From Propionibacterium sp. oral taxon 192 str. F0372 (lineage in GTDB: Bacteria; Actinomycetota; Actinomycetes; Propionibacteriales; Propionibacteriaceae), in assembly GCF_000413315.1 (NCBI RefSeq), contig NZ_KE340298.1, positions 186,001 to 250,000 on the forward strand: a stretch of 64,000 nucleotides of DNA, in the 5' to 3' direction. This document shows, one piece after another, positions 44,770 through 53,208 of this stretch (the first letter of the stretch is position 1; each line of letters opens with the position of its first letter). Under the pieces are notes generated by a model. That model worked only from the letters and a program-made list of their open reading frames with translations, made no database searches and was not told where the DNA came from. A program made the position numbers and the translations under genes.

Positions 44770-46778
44770 GTGTCTGGCTATGCGTATCACCAGCTCGCCA
44801 AGGCGGTTCAGGCCGTACTGGCCGCCGAGAATACGCAGGCTAGGCGTGACGCCAATGCCCGCATGGAAGCTTGGGTTCGGGTACTTGATGGGATGGCCGA
44901 TACCTCGGTGAGGATCGGAGCACGCAAGCCGACAAAACTACCTGAATGGGTAACACTGGAGGTCATGCGCGGCGGTTTCACAACGGGACGCGCAAAAGCG
45001 GATTCGCCGCTACGGCCCGACGAGATCGAGCGGGCAACCCGGCTGGGCATCGAACCCACACTGGCAAATATCTTTTTCTCTTGGCTGACGCCCGAAGGCT
45101 TAGCTGAACTCGACCGGATGCTCGCCGATGGTGCGTATGCCGTGTTTTTACCCGAGGACGGCGCGTTGCTCGCCGTGGCAGCACTCATCCGGCTCGGCGA
45201 TGAGGCTGCCGCACGCCAGCTGCTGGCCAAGTTGGAACCATTCGCCAACCAACTGCACTTCACGCCGATCCCAGCCGAACCACTGCCAGACCGCGGCTCG
45301 AAGGTATTCCGGATGACTGCCGGAGAGGTCGCAGATGCCTTGGCGAAGCGCCAATCGCGTGATGCTCTCCTCGCACAGAAGGAGGCCATTGAGGTCTGGC
45401 TGCCGCTGCCCAGCTCGTCTCCGCCTACGACATCGCCATCGCAACCGCCAGGCGGTGCGGCAAGTACCGCAACCCGAAAGAGAACTTACCGATCCTCGTT
45501 GGGGAGCTGCGACGGGTTATCGAGGGCACCCTGACCGAGCAGTCGCCCAGGGTACGACACGTATTAGCGTCAATCGCGGCAAAGCGGGGGCTGCCATCCT
45601 CGGCGAAGTGCGAAGGAATCCGAGCACGCCAGCGGGAGTTCGTGGCGCAGCCGCTGCACGCGGAGCTGGCGCATACCGTCGCTAGACGAATGCGGGAACT
45701 GAGGCCAGACGACGGGATTGAGCGCCTGGCTGTAGTGACTGCAGGGCTGGATCTGCCGCCGTCGGTGGCCCGGGTGACCGGGCGTGCGCGGATCGCAGAG
45801 ATCGAAGATCTTGCCGAGGATGGAACGCTGCCCTCTGCTGAGATCCTCGCACTGTTGGTACCGCAACTGAGCGCGCCGAGCATGGGCCAAGGCATTCCCG
45901 ACCCAGCCGTCCGGCATTTGGTTGCCGAGATCTATAAGGCGTTCCGACGTCGGAGATCGTTGCTGCTATGGAACCTGCAGTCGCAGGTAAAGCTCAAAGA
46001 ACTGCCATGGGCAGCGGCATTGCTGGCGCACGGCAACGAAGTAGAGTCCGAGGCATCGACGGCCAGCGCACAGCGGCTGGGCACGTTGTACCTTGATTAC
46101 TTCCCCGGCACAGTGGTGCCAAACAACTTGGTGGAGGAGTTCCAGGCGCTGACGGCAGAGGCGAAACTGCCATGGGTGAAGGAACTGGCAGCGGACATCT
46201 TCGAGGGCCGCTTTGGGCCCGCGTACGTGGCTGCAGGGCGGCTCGCGGCGCGGCATCTAAAGGGATCGCTGTACGAGAGGTACCACGGCATCGACTACGC
46301 CGCGGTGTTTACCTCGCGCGATGAACAGCCAGACAAGAATGGATACCCGGAACTGACGGACTTCGACCGGATGTGCGGCTGCCACGAAAGCGGCGACGAA
46401 TGCTGGTCGGTGGCCCGGAACGGCAAGATCATCGAACGGCAGCAGATCATCACCACCCATAACATCATCACCCTGGTGGAGTTGGGCTGCCAACCGTCGC
46501 GCGGCTGGGCTCACGCAGCGACGCAAGCGGCGCGCGACACGTTCCGGCTACTCGGGCTGGCCACCCAACAGGGGCACCCGCTGGCGGCCATAAAAAACGC
46601 AGCCTACGCTTGGCGTCAAGCGGTGCTGTACTGGTCATTGGGCGACCAGAATCCGGATGTTGGCTCACTGAAAGACTTGCCGGGAGCCAATGGCGAGCAG
46701 GCCGGAGAAGTCATTGCGGGGTTGGCCCATTGCCTGGCAGGAAAAGACTTCCGGCCATTCACCGGTTGGATCTCCTGA
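44770..46778 (+). pseudogene. Orphan gene of the tRNA-like module, broken by a frameshift
   Basis: The first frame runs from GTG 44770 (GGAGGA upstream) and reads MSGYAYHQLAKAVQAVL... through AQKEAIEVWLPL near 45405, then stops at 45532-45534 after low-quality sequence. A second frame, open from 45393 to 46778, continues as YDIAIATARRCGKYRNPKEN and VLASIAAKRGLPSS to the end. The two parts appear to be one protein of about 660 residues, now shifted by one frame. Later landmarks are FRRRRSLLLWNLQSQ, YERYHGIDYAAVF, a cysteine cluster MCGCHESGDEC and KIIERQQIITTHNIIT. There is no signal peptide, membrane segment or known catalytic motif. It resembles large proteins of unknown function that I cannot name; my impression is that relatives have some 25 extra residues at the junction, suggesting a small deletion. 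Sequencing error is the alternative. Confidence 0.6.
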
Positions 46779-46789
46779 CATCAGGAGAT
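46770..46789. repeat. Palindrome over the stop codon of the orphan gene
   Basis: ATCTCCTGA and TCAGGAGAT form a perfect 9-bp inverted repeat with a two-base loop. The TGA stop of the orphan gene (46776-46778) lies inside the left arm. It could act as a terminator for this gene and for the convergent dusB, although there is no T-run. Confidence 0.5.
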
Positions 46790-46856
46790 TCTGTCGCACT
46801 GCACCACACGCTTAGCCCCGAAGGCGACGACTCAGGATCTCATTGAGGTTTCCGGC

Positions 46857-48023
46857 TCAGCCACCAGAGACATCCATCTCGGCTTCGGACAGATCAAGTT
46901 CCAAACCGCTCCGGTCCATCAGCCAGCCGTGTGGCATGGTCACCTTCGACCGTGGCGATCCCTGACGACCCCGGGGGCGGCCCAGTTCACTGGCCGGAAA
47001 GACGATGTCGTCGGGCAGCAGATCCAGCAGGTCATTGAGGCAAGCCATTGAATCGACCTTACCCAGGGCGTGACGCAATTCCCCGCCGACCGGGAAACCC
47101 TTGAAATACCAAGCCACGTGTTTGCGGAGATCTTTCATCCCGTGGTTCTCGCCCCACAGGCGGCCCAGCAGTTCGGCATGTCGGCGCACGATCTGTTTCA
47201 CCTCACCGAGAGTGGGCAGAGTGGTCACCTGTTGCCCATGAAAGGCTGCAGCCAGATCCCGGAACAGCCAAGGTCTTCCCAGGCAGCCGCGCCCGATCTC
47301 GACTCCGGCACACCCGGTCTGTTGCACCATCTCCAGTGCATCACCAGCTTCCCAGATATCTCCGTTGCCCAGCACCGGAATGTCCAAGGCATCAGCGAGT
47401 TGTTTGATCGGTTCCCAGTGAGCCCGACCGGAATAGGCTTCGGCGACGGTCCTGCCGTGTAGGCAGACTGCGGCCACCCCGCAGTCCTCGGCCAGCCGAC
47501 CTACGTCCATGAAGGTGATGTGTTCGTCGTCGATACCGATACGGGTCTTCACGCTCACCGGCACCCCATGACGGTCAGCAGCAGTGACGGCTGCAGACAT
47601 GATCTTCTTAATCAAGTCAAGTTTCCACGGAAGCACTCCCCCACCTCCTTTACGAGTCACCTTGGGCACCGGGCAGCCGAAGTTGAGATCGATGTGGTCC
47701 GCAGCGAAGGATGTGCACAAAATATCGACGGCTATTTCAAGGGAAACGGGATCCACCCCGTAGGTCTGAATAGAACGGGTCTCCCCATCCCAGAAGGTGA
47801 GCATCTCCGCGGTCTTCGAATCCCCCACGACAAGCCCCCGCGAAGTGATCATCTCGCAGACGTACAGCCCCGCTCCCTGTTCCCGGCACAGCTGCCGGAA
47901 TGCGGCATTGGTGACCCCAGCCATAGGTGCGAGCACCACCGGAGTGCCGATCACCAGGGCATCCGGATTGGATGGTGAGTTCAACCGCAAGGGCGGCAGA
48001 ACCGGGGTATCTGGTGCGGGCAT
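46857..48023 (-). CDS. dusB: tRNA-dihydrouridine synthase
   Basis: This flavoenzyme reduces uridines in the tRNA D-loop. The 388-residue protein has the Dus barrel signatures VVLAPMAGVTNAAFR, the ENxxS-equivalent YVCEMITSRGLV, LNFGCPVPKVTRKGGGGVLPWKLDLI (active Cys), VKTRIGIDDEH, VCLHGRTVAEAYSGRAHW, and VLGNGDIWEAGDAL. The length and C-terminal domain fit DusB. It is convergent with the orphan gene of the tRNA-like module. The start at 48023 follows the MFS gene stop by 45 bases. Confidence 0.93.
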   Translation of the reverse strand: MPAPDTPVLPPLRLNSPSNPDALVIGTPVVLAPMAGVTNAAFRQLCREQGAGLYVCEMITSRGLVVGDSKTAEMLTFWDGETRSIQTYGVDPVSLEIAVDILCTSFAADHIDLNFGCPVPKVTRKGGGGVLPWKLDLIKKIMSAAVTAADRHGVPVSVKTRIGIDDEHITFMDVGRLAEDCGVAAVCLHGRTVAEAYSGRAHWEPIKQLADALDIPVLGNGDIWEAGDALEMVQQTGCAGVEIGRGCLGRPWLFRDLAAAFHGQQVTTLPTLGEVKQIVRRHAELLGRLWGENHGMKDLRKHVAWYFKGFPVGGELRHALGKVDSMACLNDLLDLLPDDIVFPASELGRPRGRQGSPRSKVTMPHGWLMDRSGLELDLSEAEMDVSGG

Positions 48024-48068
48024 CGCACAAGGCTAAGCGGTGAGTGCCTCCGGCACCAAGTGCCAGGC

Positions 48069-49421
48069 TCACTCGATCATCTCCAGATGCCGACGCTCCG
48101 GCAGAAGCAGCGCCGATACTGCGGCGATCAGGAAGGACACCGCGAAGACAGCGAACACCAAGGGGTTACCGCCCACCAGCAGCACTGGTACCAGCAGCGG
48201 GGCTACGATGGCCGCCACCCGACCGACGGCCGAGGCCGCACCGGTGCCTGCTCCACGCAGCGCGGTCGGATAGATCTCCGGACCGATTGCGTACAAGGCT
48301 CCCCAAGCGCCCAAGTTGAAGAACGACAGCAGACATCCGAACGCAATGATTCCCGTTGTCGAATCCTGCATCCCGAAGAACAGGGCGCTGACTCCTGAAC
48401 CGGTCAGGAAACATGCGAGGGTCGCACGTCGGCCCCAGACTTCGATAAGCCAAGCCGCCACGGCATATCCGGGCAGTTGGGCAACAGTGATGACCAAGGT
48501 GTACCCGAAGGAGCGCACCAGGTCGTGGCCTTGACGCAGCAGCAGGGTCGGCATCCAGGTGAAAGCACCGTAGTAGGACAGGTTGACGAAGAACCACACG
48601 AGCCACAGTCCCACCGTCGAGCGACGATGTTCAGGCCCGAGCAATGATGTCGTCCTCACCGACCCGTTGCTGTCCTCCACCGAGGTGGGAGTTTCAGCAA
48701 CGGCGACATCAAGATCATAAGACGGCTCGACCCCTGAACCGCGTTCGAACCGCCGCACAGCGAGCTCTGCCTGGCGTTGACGGCCTTTCGATTCCAGGAA
48801 CCTCACCGACTCCGGAAGCCCATGGCGCACCACCGCCGCATAGAAGGCTGGGACGACCCCCACGAGCAACGCCCATCGCCATCCTGACCACCCACCAGCA
48901 GTTTTCGGAACCAGGAAGTAACCGAGTGCTGCGGCAAGGATCCACCCCAGAGCCCAGAAACTCTCCAGCCACACGACCACCCGGCCACGAATCCTGGACG
49001 GCGCGTACTCGGAGACCAGGGTGGCTGCTACAGGCAGTTCGGCTCCGAGACCCAGCCCGACGACACCCCGCAACACGAGAAGCATCGTCACACCTGTGGA
49101 GAAGGCCGCGAGACCAGTCGCCAGACCATAGACGAGGAGGGTGAGAGCGAAGACGGCGCGTCGCCCGATCCGGTCAGCGGCCAGACCACCGGCACTTGCA
49201 CCAACCATCATGCCGACGAAACCGACTGAGCCGATCATCCCCAGTTCAGCGTTGTCCAACTGCCATTCGACAGATAGAGCGGTCATCACATATGAAATGA
49301 GCCCCACATCCATAGCGTCAAGAGCCCACCCGACCCCGGAGCCGATCAGCAACCGAGAATGTTCTCGTCCGAATCTCAAGCGATCCAGGCGTTGGGCCCG
49401 AGTGGACAGAACGTGAGTCAT
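48069..49421 (-). CDS. Major facilitator superfamily transporter
   Basis: The protein (450 residues) has twelve hydrophobic segments and the MFS loop motif GGLAADRIGRRAVF after TM2, repeated in degenerate form after TM8 (EVWGRRATL). LGLGAELPVAATLVSEYAPSRIRGR is the TM4-5 signature of the metabolite:H+ symporter and sugar porter groups. The substrate is unknown. A start at 49439 overlaps the ecfT stop (TGATG), but ATG 49421 has GGAGG. Either way it looks like the last gene of the ECF operon. Confidence 0.88.
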   Translation of the reverse strand: MTHVLSTRAQRLDRLRFGREHSRLLIGSGVGWALDAMDVGLISYVMTALSVEWQLDNAELGMIGSVGFVGMMVGASAGGLAADRIGRRAVFALTLLVYGLATGLAAFSTGVTMLLVLRGVVGLGLGAELPVAATLVSEYAPSRIRGRVVVWLESFWALGWILAAALGYFLVPKTAGGWSGWRWALLVGVVPAFYAAVVRHGLPESVRFLESKGRQRQAELAVRRFERGSGVEPSYDLDVAVAETPTSVEDSNGSVRTTSLLGPEHRRSTVGLWLVWFFVNLSYYGAFTWMPTLLLRQGHDLVRSFGYTLVITVAQLPGYAVAAWLIEVWGRRATLACFLTGSGVSALFFGMQDSTTGIIAFGCLLSFFNLGAWGALYAIGPEIYPTALRGAGTGAASAVGRVAAIVAPLLVPVLLVGGNPLVFAVFAVSFLIAAVSALLLPERRHLEMIE

Positions 49422-49438
49422 TCCGCCTCCAATACGCA

Positions 49439-50212
49439 TCAGGTTGTCGTAAGAACGCTACCCCATCCCAGTCCGAACCTGACGACCGGTACCATGATGG
49501 TGACAAGAAGAGCGACCGCGAAAATGCCCCGATCCCTGGGCGTCCAGACGAGCCGGGACATGACGGTCATCCGGCGGGAGGCTCCATGCCCTCTCATGCT
49601 CAGGGCTATCGCCATGTCCTGTGCCGTCGCCATGCACGTGACGATCAGCGGCACCATGAGCGCCACCGCACTGCGCCAGGCGCTGACCGTGCCCCGCCCC
49701 TGGATTCCCCTGGCAGTCTGGGCCTCGGCAATCTGTTCCCTGCGGGCGAGCAGCCGCGGAACCGTCGCCACGGAACAGGTGATCACCGTGGTCACCGAGG
49801 GTGGGAGTCTCCAATGGTTGGCGAGTTCGATCACCTCGTCCACCTCGGCATCAGCCAGGACTATCCATGTCGCTAAAAGCATCGCCACCATGCGAAGGAC
49901 AAACATCCCACCAGCCGCCACACCTGCCCAGGTGGCCGTCGCCGGTCCCAAGGTGAACAGCACCTGCCCCAGCACCGGATCATTCAGAAATCGCAGAGGT
50001 GGGACAAAGACTGTGACGCACCACACCACCGCCATGATCACCAGCATCGGCCGAAGCATCTTCCCTGCCCCTGTCAGCTGCACTCCGAGCACGGCCATCG
50101 ACACCAGTTCGCAGCCGACCACACCGAGTAGCCAGCCGGGATGGGAGAAGCATATGACGGCGACTGTGACACAGACCAGAAGCATCGAACGGGCCCGCAG
50201 ATCGATCCTCAC
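49439..50212 (-). CDS. ecfT: ECF transporter T component
   Basis: The 257-residue membrane protein has four to five hydrophobic segments and two cytoplasmic Arg-Gly motifs (EAQTARGIQGRG and ALSMRGHGASRRM) that couple EcfT to the ATPases. It links the S component to the ATPases and moves it in the membrane. The GTG start overlaps the ATPase stop as GTGA. Confidence 0.9.
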   Translation of the reverse strand: MRIDLRARSMLLVCVTVAVICFSHPGWLLGVVGCELVSMAVLGVQLTGAGKMLRPMLVIMAVVWCVTVFVPPLRFLNDPVLGQVLFTLGPATATWAGVAAGGMFVLRMVAMLLATWIVLADAEVDEVIELANHWRLPPSVTTVITCSVATVPRLLARREQIAEAQTARGIQGRGTVSAWRSAVALMVPLIVTCMATAQDMAIALSMRGHGASRRMTVMSRLVWTPRDRGIFAVALLVTIMVPVVRFGLGWGSVLTTT

Positions 50213-51876
50213 CTGTTACCCCCCGCCATTTTGGCGAGGGCGGCGGCGGTCGCGGCCGTGTCGGATGCCGGGGCCGCGCCCGGGAACAAGCTTCGCCAGA
50301 CCCGGACCGCTTGGGTGTCGAGCACATGTCCGGGGGCACCATCAGCGACCACCCGGCCTTCCTTGAGCCTGACGACCCGGTCGGCATGCCAACCGAGCAG
50401 TTCTTCATCATGACTGATCATGATCACCGCAACTCCCCGGTCTCGTTCAGCCTCCAGCAGTTCCATGATCCGGCGGGTGCCGGGCCAGTCCTGGGTGGCG
50501 GTGGGTTCGTCCACGACGAGCAATATCGGTTCATGCACGAGGGCCGAGGCCAGAGCAACAAGCTGCTGTTGTGCTGCATCGAGAATCAGCGGGTTGCACC
50601 CGGCGAGTTCGACAATACCCAGGCGTTCCATTACCTCACCCACGCGTCGGCGCACCTCCTTCCGCGGCACGCCCTGGTGGCGCAGAGCACAGCCGATCTC
50701 CCTGTCCACCCGAGGGTTAAAGAGCTGACGCGAAGGAATCTGGAAGCAGAACCCGACCTGTCGGGCCAATTCACCGGCGTCGATGCGGGCCACATCGGTC
50801 CCTTTGAGCAGGACCCTCCCACTGGTGGACCTCAGTAGCCCGTTAAGCATCTTGACCAGGGTCGACTTGCCCGAGCCGTTGGGGCCGACCAAACCAAGCA
50901 GTTGGCCAGCCCTAATCTCCAGATCAAGCCCACACAGCACAGGACGGGTCCCGTCATAGGAGAAACTCACGTCCTCGAAGACCGCGACCACCTCACCGCC
51001 CCTGGGCAATCGGGTCACGTCCGCCGGACACCCGTCAGCCAGTCCGGCAGCCCACGTCACGACCCCGGTCACGTCCATCAGTGGTGGGGGCTGCGACGCA
51101 TCAATGCATCGAGCCCTGACCTCGGTCATCAACTGGGCGACAGGCAACGGGCGAATTCCTCTCGCCGCGCAGGTATCCGCGTCACCGAGCATCTCCAATG
51201 GAGGGACTATTTCGACTCTTCCACCACTCATCACCCACAGCTCGTCAGCCCGAGCTGCGACCGCGGGGTCACCATCCACGGACACAACACAGCATCCGGC
51301 CCCGACCAGATCCGTGCACACCCGTTCGACGGCTGCAGCCCCCACAGAGTCGAGCCTGGCCGTCGCCTGGTCGAGGCACAGAACCTCGGGATCCATGGCG
51401 AGGACCCCGGCAATGGCCAAACGTTGGGCCTCGCCACCGGACAACTCGCAGGTGGCACGGCCTTCGGACCCGCTCAATCCGACGGCTGCCAGCCCCGCCC
51501 GTACCCGAGCCAGCACTTCACCAACCGCCAAGCCACGGTTGCGTGGCCCCAGGGCAACGTCCTCGGCCACCGTCCTGGACAGCAACTGAGACTCCGGATC
51601 CTGCAGAACCAGCGCGATGTACTCCGAGATGGTGGACACCGGATGGTCAGCGAGATCGGCCCGCCCGTAGCGGACCTCACCAGTCATGGATCCGCCTGTC
51701 AGCGACGGCACGACCCCGCACATGGCCTGTACCAAAGTGGATCGCCCAGAGCCGAGGTTCCCCATGATGGATATTCTCCGCCGGGGCCTTGCCACGACCT
51801 CGACCTCGACGAGAGCATCCCTACTGGCTCCCGGATATCTGAAACTGACCCCCGACAGCCGCAGCTGTTCGGGCAT
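50209..51876 (-). CDS. ECF transporter fused double ATPase (EcfA-A' type)
   Basis: The 555-residue protein fuses two ABC domains. Domain 1 (about 1-230) has an altered Walker A (GNLGSGRST, Arg for Lys), Gln for the catalytic Glu (LCLDQATARLD) and Gly in place of the H-loop His (VSVDGDP), but a good signature (ELSGGEAQR). Domain 2 (about 290-520) has intact Walker A (GPNGSGKST), Walker B (LLVVDEPTAT) and H-loop (ISHD), but its signature is lost (LDAAQQQ for LSGGQ). In the head-to-tail sandwich this leaves one complete site and one dead site. The frame extends upstream; ATG 51876 overlaps the S component stop (TGATG). Confidence 0.9.
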   Translation of the reverse strand: MPEQLRLSGVSFRYPGASRDALVEVEVVARPRRRISIMGNLGSGRSTLVQAMCGVVPSLTGGSMTGEVRYGRADLADHPVSTISEYIALVLQDPESQLLSRTVAEDVALGPRNRGLAVGEVLARVRAGLAAVGLSGSEGRATCELSGGEAQRLAIAGVLAMDPEVLCLDQATARLDSVGAAAVERVCTDLVGAGCCVVSVDGDPAVAARADELWVMSGGRVEIVPPLEMLGDADTCAARGIRPLPVAQLMTEVRARCIDASQPPPLMDVTGVVTWAAGLADGCPADVTRLPRGGEVVAVFEDVSFSYDGTRPVLCGLDLEIRAGQLLGLVGPNGSGKSTLVKMLNGLLRSTSGRVLLKGTDVARIDAGELARQVGFCFQIPSRQLFNPRVDREIGCALRHQGVPRKEVRRRVGEVMERLGIVELAGCNPLILDAAQQQLVALASALVHEPILLVVDEPTATQDWPGTRRIMELLEAERDRGVAVIMISHDEELLGWHADRVVRLKEGRVVADGAPGHVLDTQAVRVWRSLFPGAAPASDTAATAAALAKMAGGNR

Positions 51877-52406
51877 CAATGGATCCGGGACCTGCGCAAC
51901 GCCAGGTGAGCGATCATCGCCAAGGCCAAGTTGACGACCGTACCAATCAGCAGGAAGACAGTCATACCCTTGTACATCGCGACGCCGCCGACCGGCAGCA
52001 CGATGAGGCTCAGGACGACAGAGTTGAGCAAAGCGGCAAGAACGAAACCAATCACCATGCCCACATTGCCCCGACGGGCAAAAAGCCCGAAGGCCCAGGC
52101 GCATATCCCCATGCCGAGGGCGATGACGATGTGTATCGGCAATGACAATGGGAATCCGGTCATCGCAGCGGTGATAAGGTGACCAAGACAGGCGACGACG
52201 GCCCCGGGCAGACCACCGAAGGCAGCAGCTACGAAGTATCCGGGCGCGGAATCGAATGCTACGGTTCCCAAGGGCGACGGGATCTTCACCAGCGAGCCCA
52301 CTGCGGACAATGCGGTGAACACGGCAATGACGGCCAGGATGCGGACGGTGGCATTCGCCTTGGGGGCCTCAGTGCGCTGGGCCAGATCTGGTTTGTTAGT
52401 GGGCAT
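51876..52406 (-). CDS. ECF transporter substrate-binding (S) component
   Basis: The 176-residue membrane protein has five to six hydrophobic segments and a conserved loop KIPSPLGTVAFDSAPGYF followed by GHLITAAMTGFPLSLPIHI. The phrase resembles S components proposed for alpha-ribazole or cobalamin precursors, which would suit a B12-producing propionibacterium, but the ligand is not proven by sequence. ATG 52406 gives a normal N-terminus; AGGAG lies somewhat far upstream. It follows the GntR gene by seven bases and overlaps the ATPase gene. Confidence 0.85.
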   Translation of the reverse strand: MPTNKPDLAQRTEAPKANATVRILAVIAVFTALSAVGSLVKIPSPLGTVAFDSAPGYFVAAAFGGLPGAVVACLGHLITAAMTGFPLSLPIHIVIALGMGICAWAFGLFARRGNVGMVIGFVLAALLNSVVLSLIVLPVGGVAMYKGMTVFLLIGTVVNLALAMIAHLALRRSRIH

Positions 52407-52413
52407 CCCGGTG

Positions 52414-53094
52414 TCAACTCCTGGTGATGATTGTTGGTCGATATCTTTCGGTGCAGACGAGGATTCGTCCGGTCTCCACGACTTGGTCCCTACTCTTGGC
52501 GATCCGGTCGATCTGAAGAAGCACTTGCCCCACCCCGACACCCAACAGGTCCGCGTGCTCTTCATCTGCAGTGGCAATGCCGTAGTGATCGATCACCTCG
52601 GTGATGGACATACCAAAGGATGCAAAGGTCTCATAGAGGGATGCCGCCTGGCTCAGCACGTCAAGGGGAACACCGGCAAATTGACCGGCATCCAGCCAAG
52701 AATCACTCACCGAGATCGGCTCCTCGTCGGCGGTGTGAACCCGTTGCAGATGGATCATCCGGACGCCGCCTTCACTGGTTGTCACATCCGCGACGGCGCC
52801 ACGTAACCCAGGTGTCATCCCCTGTTCGGCGATTGCGGATACGAAGCTGAACACTTGGACCCCAGCGCCGCTACTCTCCGGGCTGCTGACCCGGGTACCG
52901 TTGCCACGCTCAATGACCAGTAGCCCGGAACTCACCAAGTTTTGAACGGCCCTGCGCACGGTGGTGCGGGATACCCGGTACCGTTTCTGGAGCTCGGTCT
53001 CCGAAGGTAGGAATTCCCCGGGGCCCCACTTCCCCGCCCGGATGCAAGATGCGAGGTCACGCTCAACACGCAGGTAACGTGGTTCGCCGCTCAT
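52414..53094 (-). CDS. GntR/HutC-family regulator of the ECF operon
   Basis: The 226-residue protein has an N-terminal winged helix-turn-helix (LPSETELQKRYRVSRTTVRRAVQNLVSSGLLVIERGNGTRV, about 29-68) and a C-terminal UTRA-type ligand domain (VHTADEEPISVSDSWLDA...VETGRILVCTERYRPTI). HutC-type members release DNA when they bind a metabolite. It is the first gene of the operon, with an elaborate palindrome just upstream of its start. Confidence 0.92.
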   Translation of the reverse strand: MSGEPRYLRVERDLASCIRAGKWGPGEFLPSETELQKRYRVSRTTVRRAVQNLVSSGLLVIERGNGTRVSSPESSGAGVQVFSFVSAIAEQGMTPGLRGAVADVTTSEGGVRMIHLQRVHTADEEPISVSDSWLDAGQFAGVPLDVLSQAASLYETFASFGMSITEVIDHYGIATADEEHADLLGVGVGQVLLQIDRIAKSRDQVVETGRILVCTERYRPTIITRS

Positions 53095-53112
53095 CGCCTT
53101 CCTCGAAGATTA

Positions 53113-53136
53113 AGACATCGTGACGTCTCAATGTCT
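53113..53136. promoter_or_regulatory. Candidate operator of the GntR regulator
   Basis: A 24-base symmetric element has outer arms AGACAT and ATGTCT and a central palindrome GACGTC with three-base spacers on each side. It lies 19 bases upstream of the gntR start, in a position to control the whole ECF operon by autoregulation. Confidence 0.6.
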
Positions 53137-53156
53137 AGCAGAGTAGCGGCGGGCCC

Positions 53157-53194
53157 GACAAGGGGCCCGGACCATTGCGCCCCGAGCCCCTGTC
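53157..53194 (-). terminator. Terminator of glyS
   Basis: On the minus strand GACAGGGGCTCGG pairs with CCGGGCCCCTTGTC over 13 positions with one bulged base and an 11-base loop. It starts 15 bases past the glyS stop and separates glyS from the ECF operon. Confidence 0.75.
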
Positions 53195-53208
53195 TTGCGA
53201 AGCCACTC

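Noticed and set aside
45380-45540. Programmed -1 frameshifting in the orphan gene
   Set aside because: No X-XXY-YYZ slippery heptamer or downstream stem is evident, and relatives appear to have extra residues at this point. Mutation or error is simpler.
44679-46778. A Y RNA (YrlA)/Ro60 system
   Set aside because: YrlA RNAs have a tRNA-like part and lie near Ro60, but the protein here shows no TROVE or VWA features and the RNA has no long Y-type stem.
49359-52104. Long plus-strand frames opposite ecfT and the fused ATPase (335 codons at 49359 and 50902)
   Set aside because: The minus-strand genes carry clear ABC and EcfT motifs; these frames are shadows.
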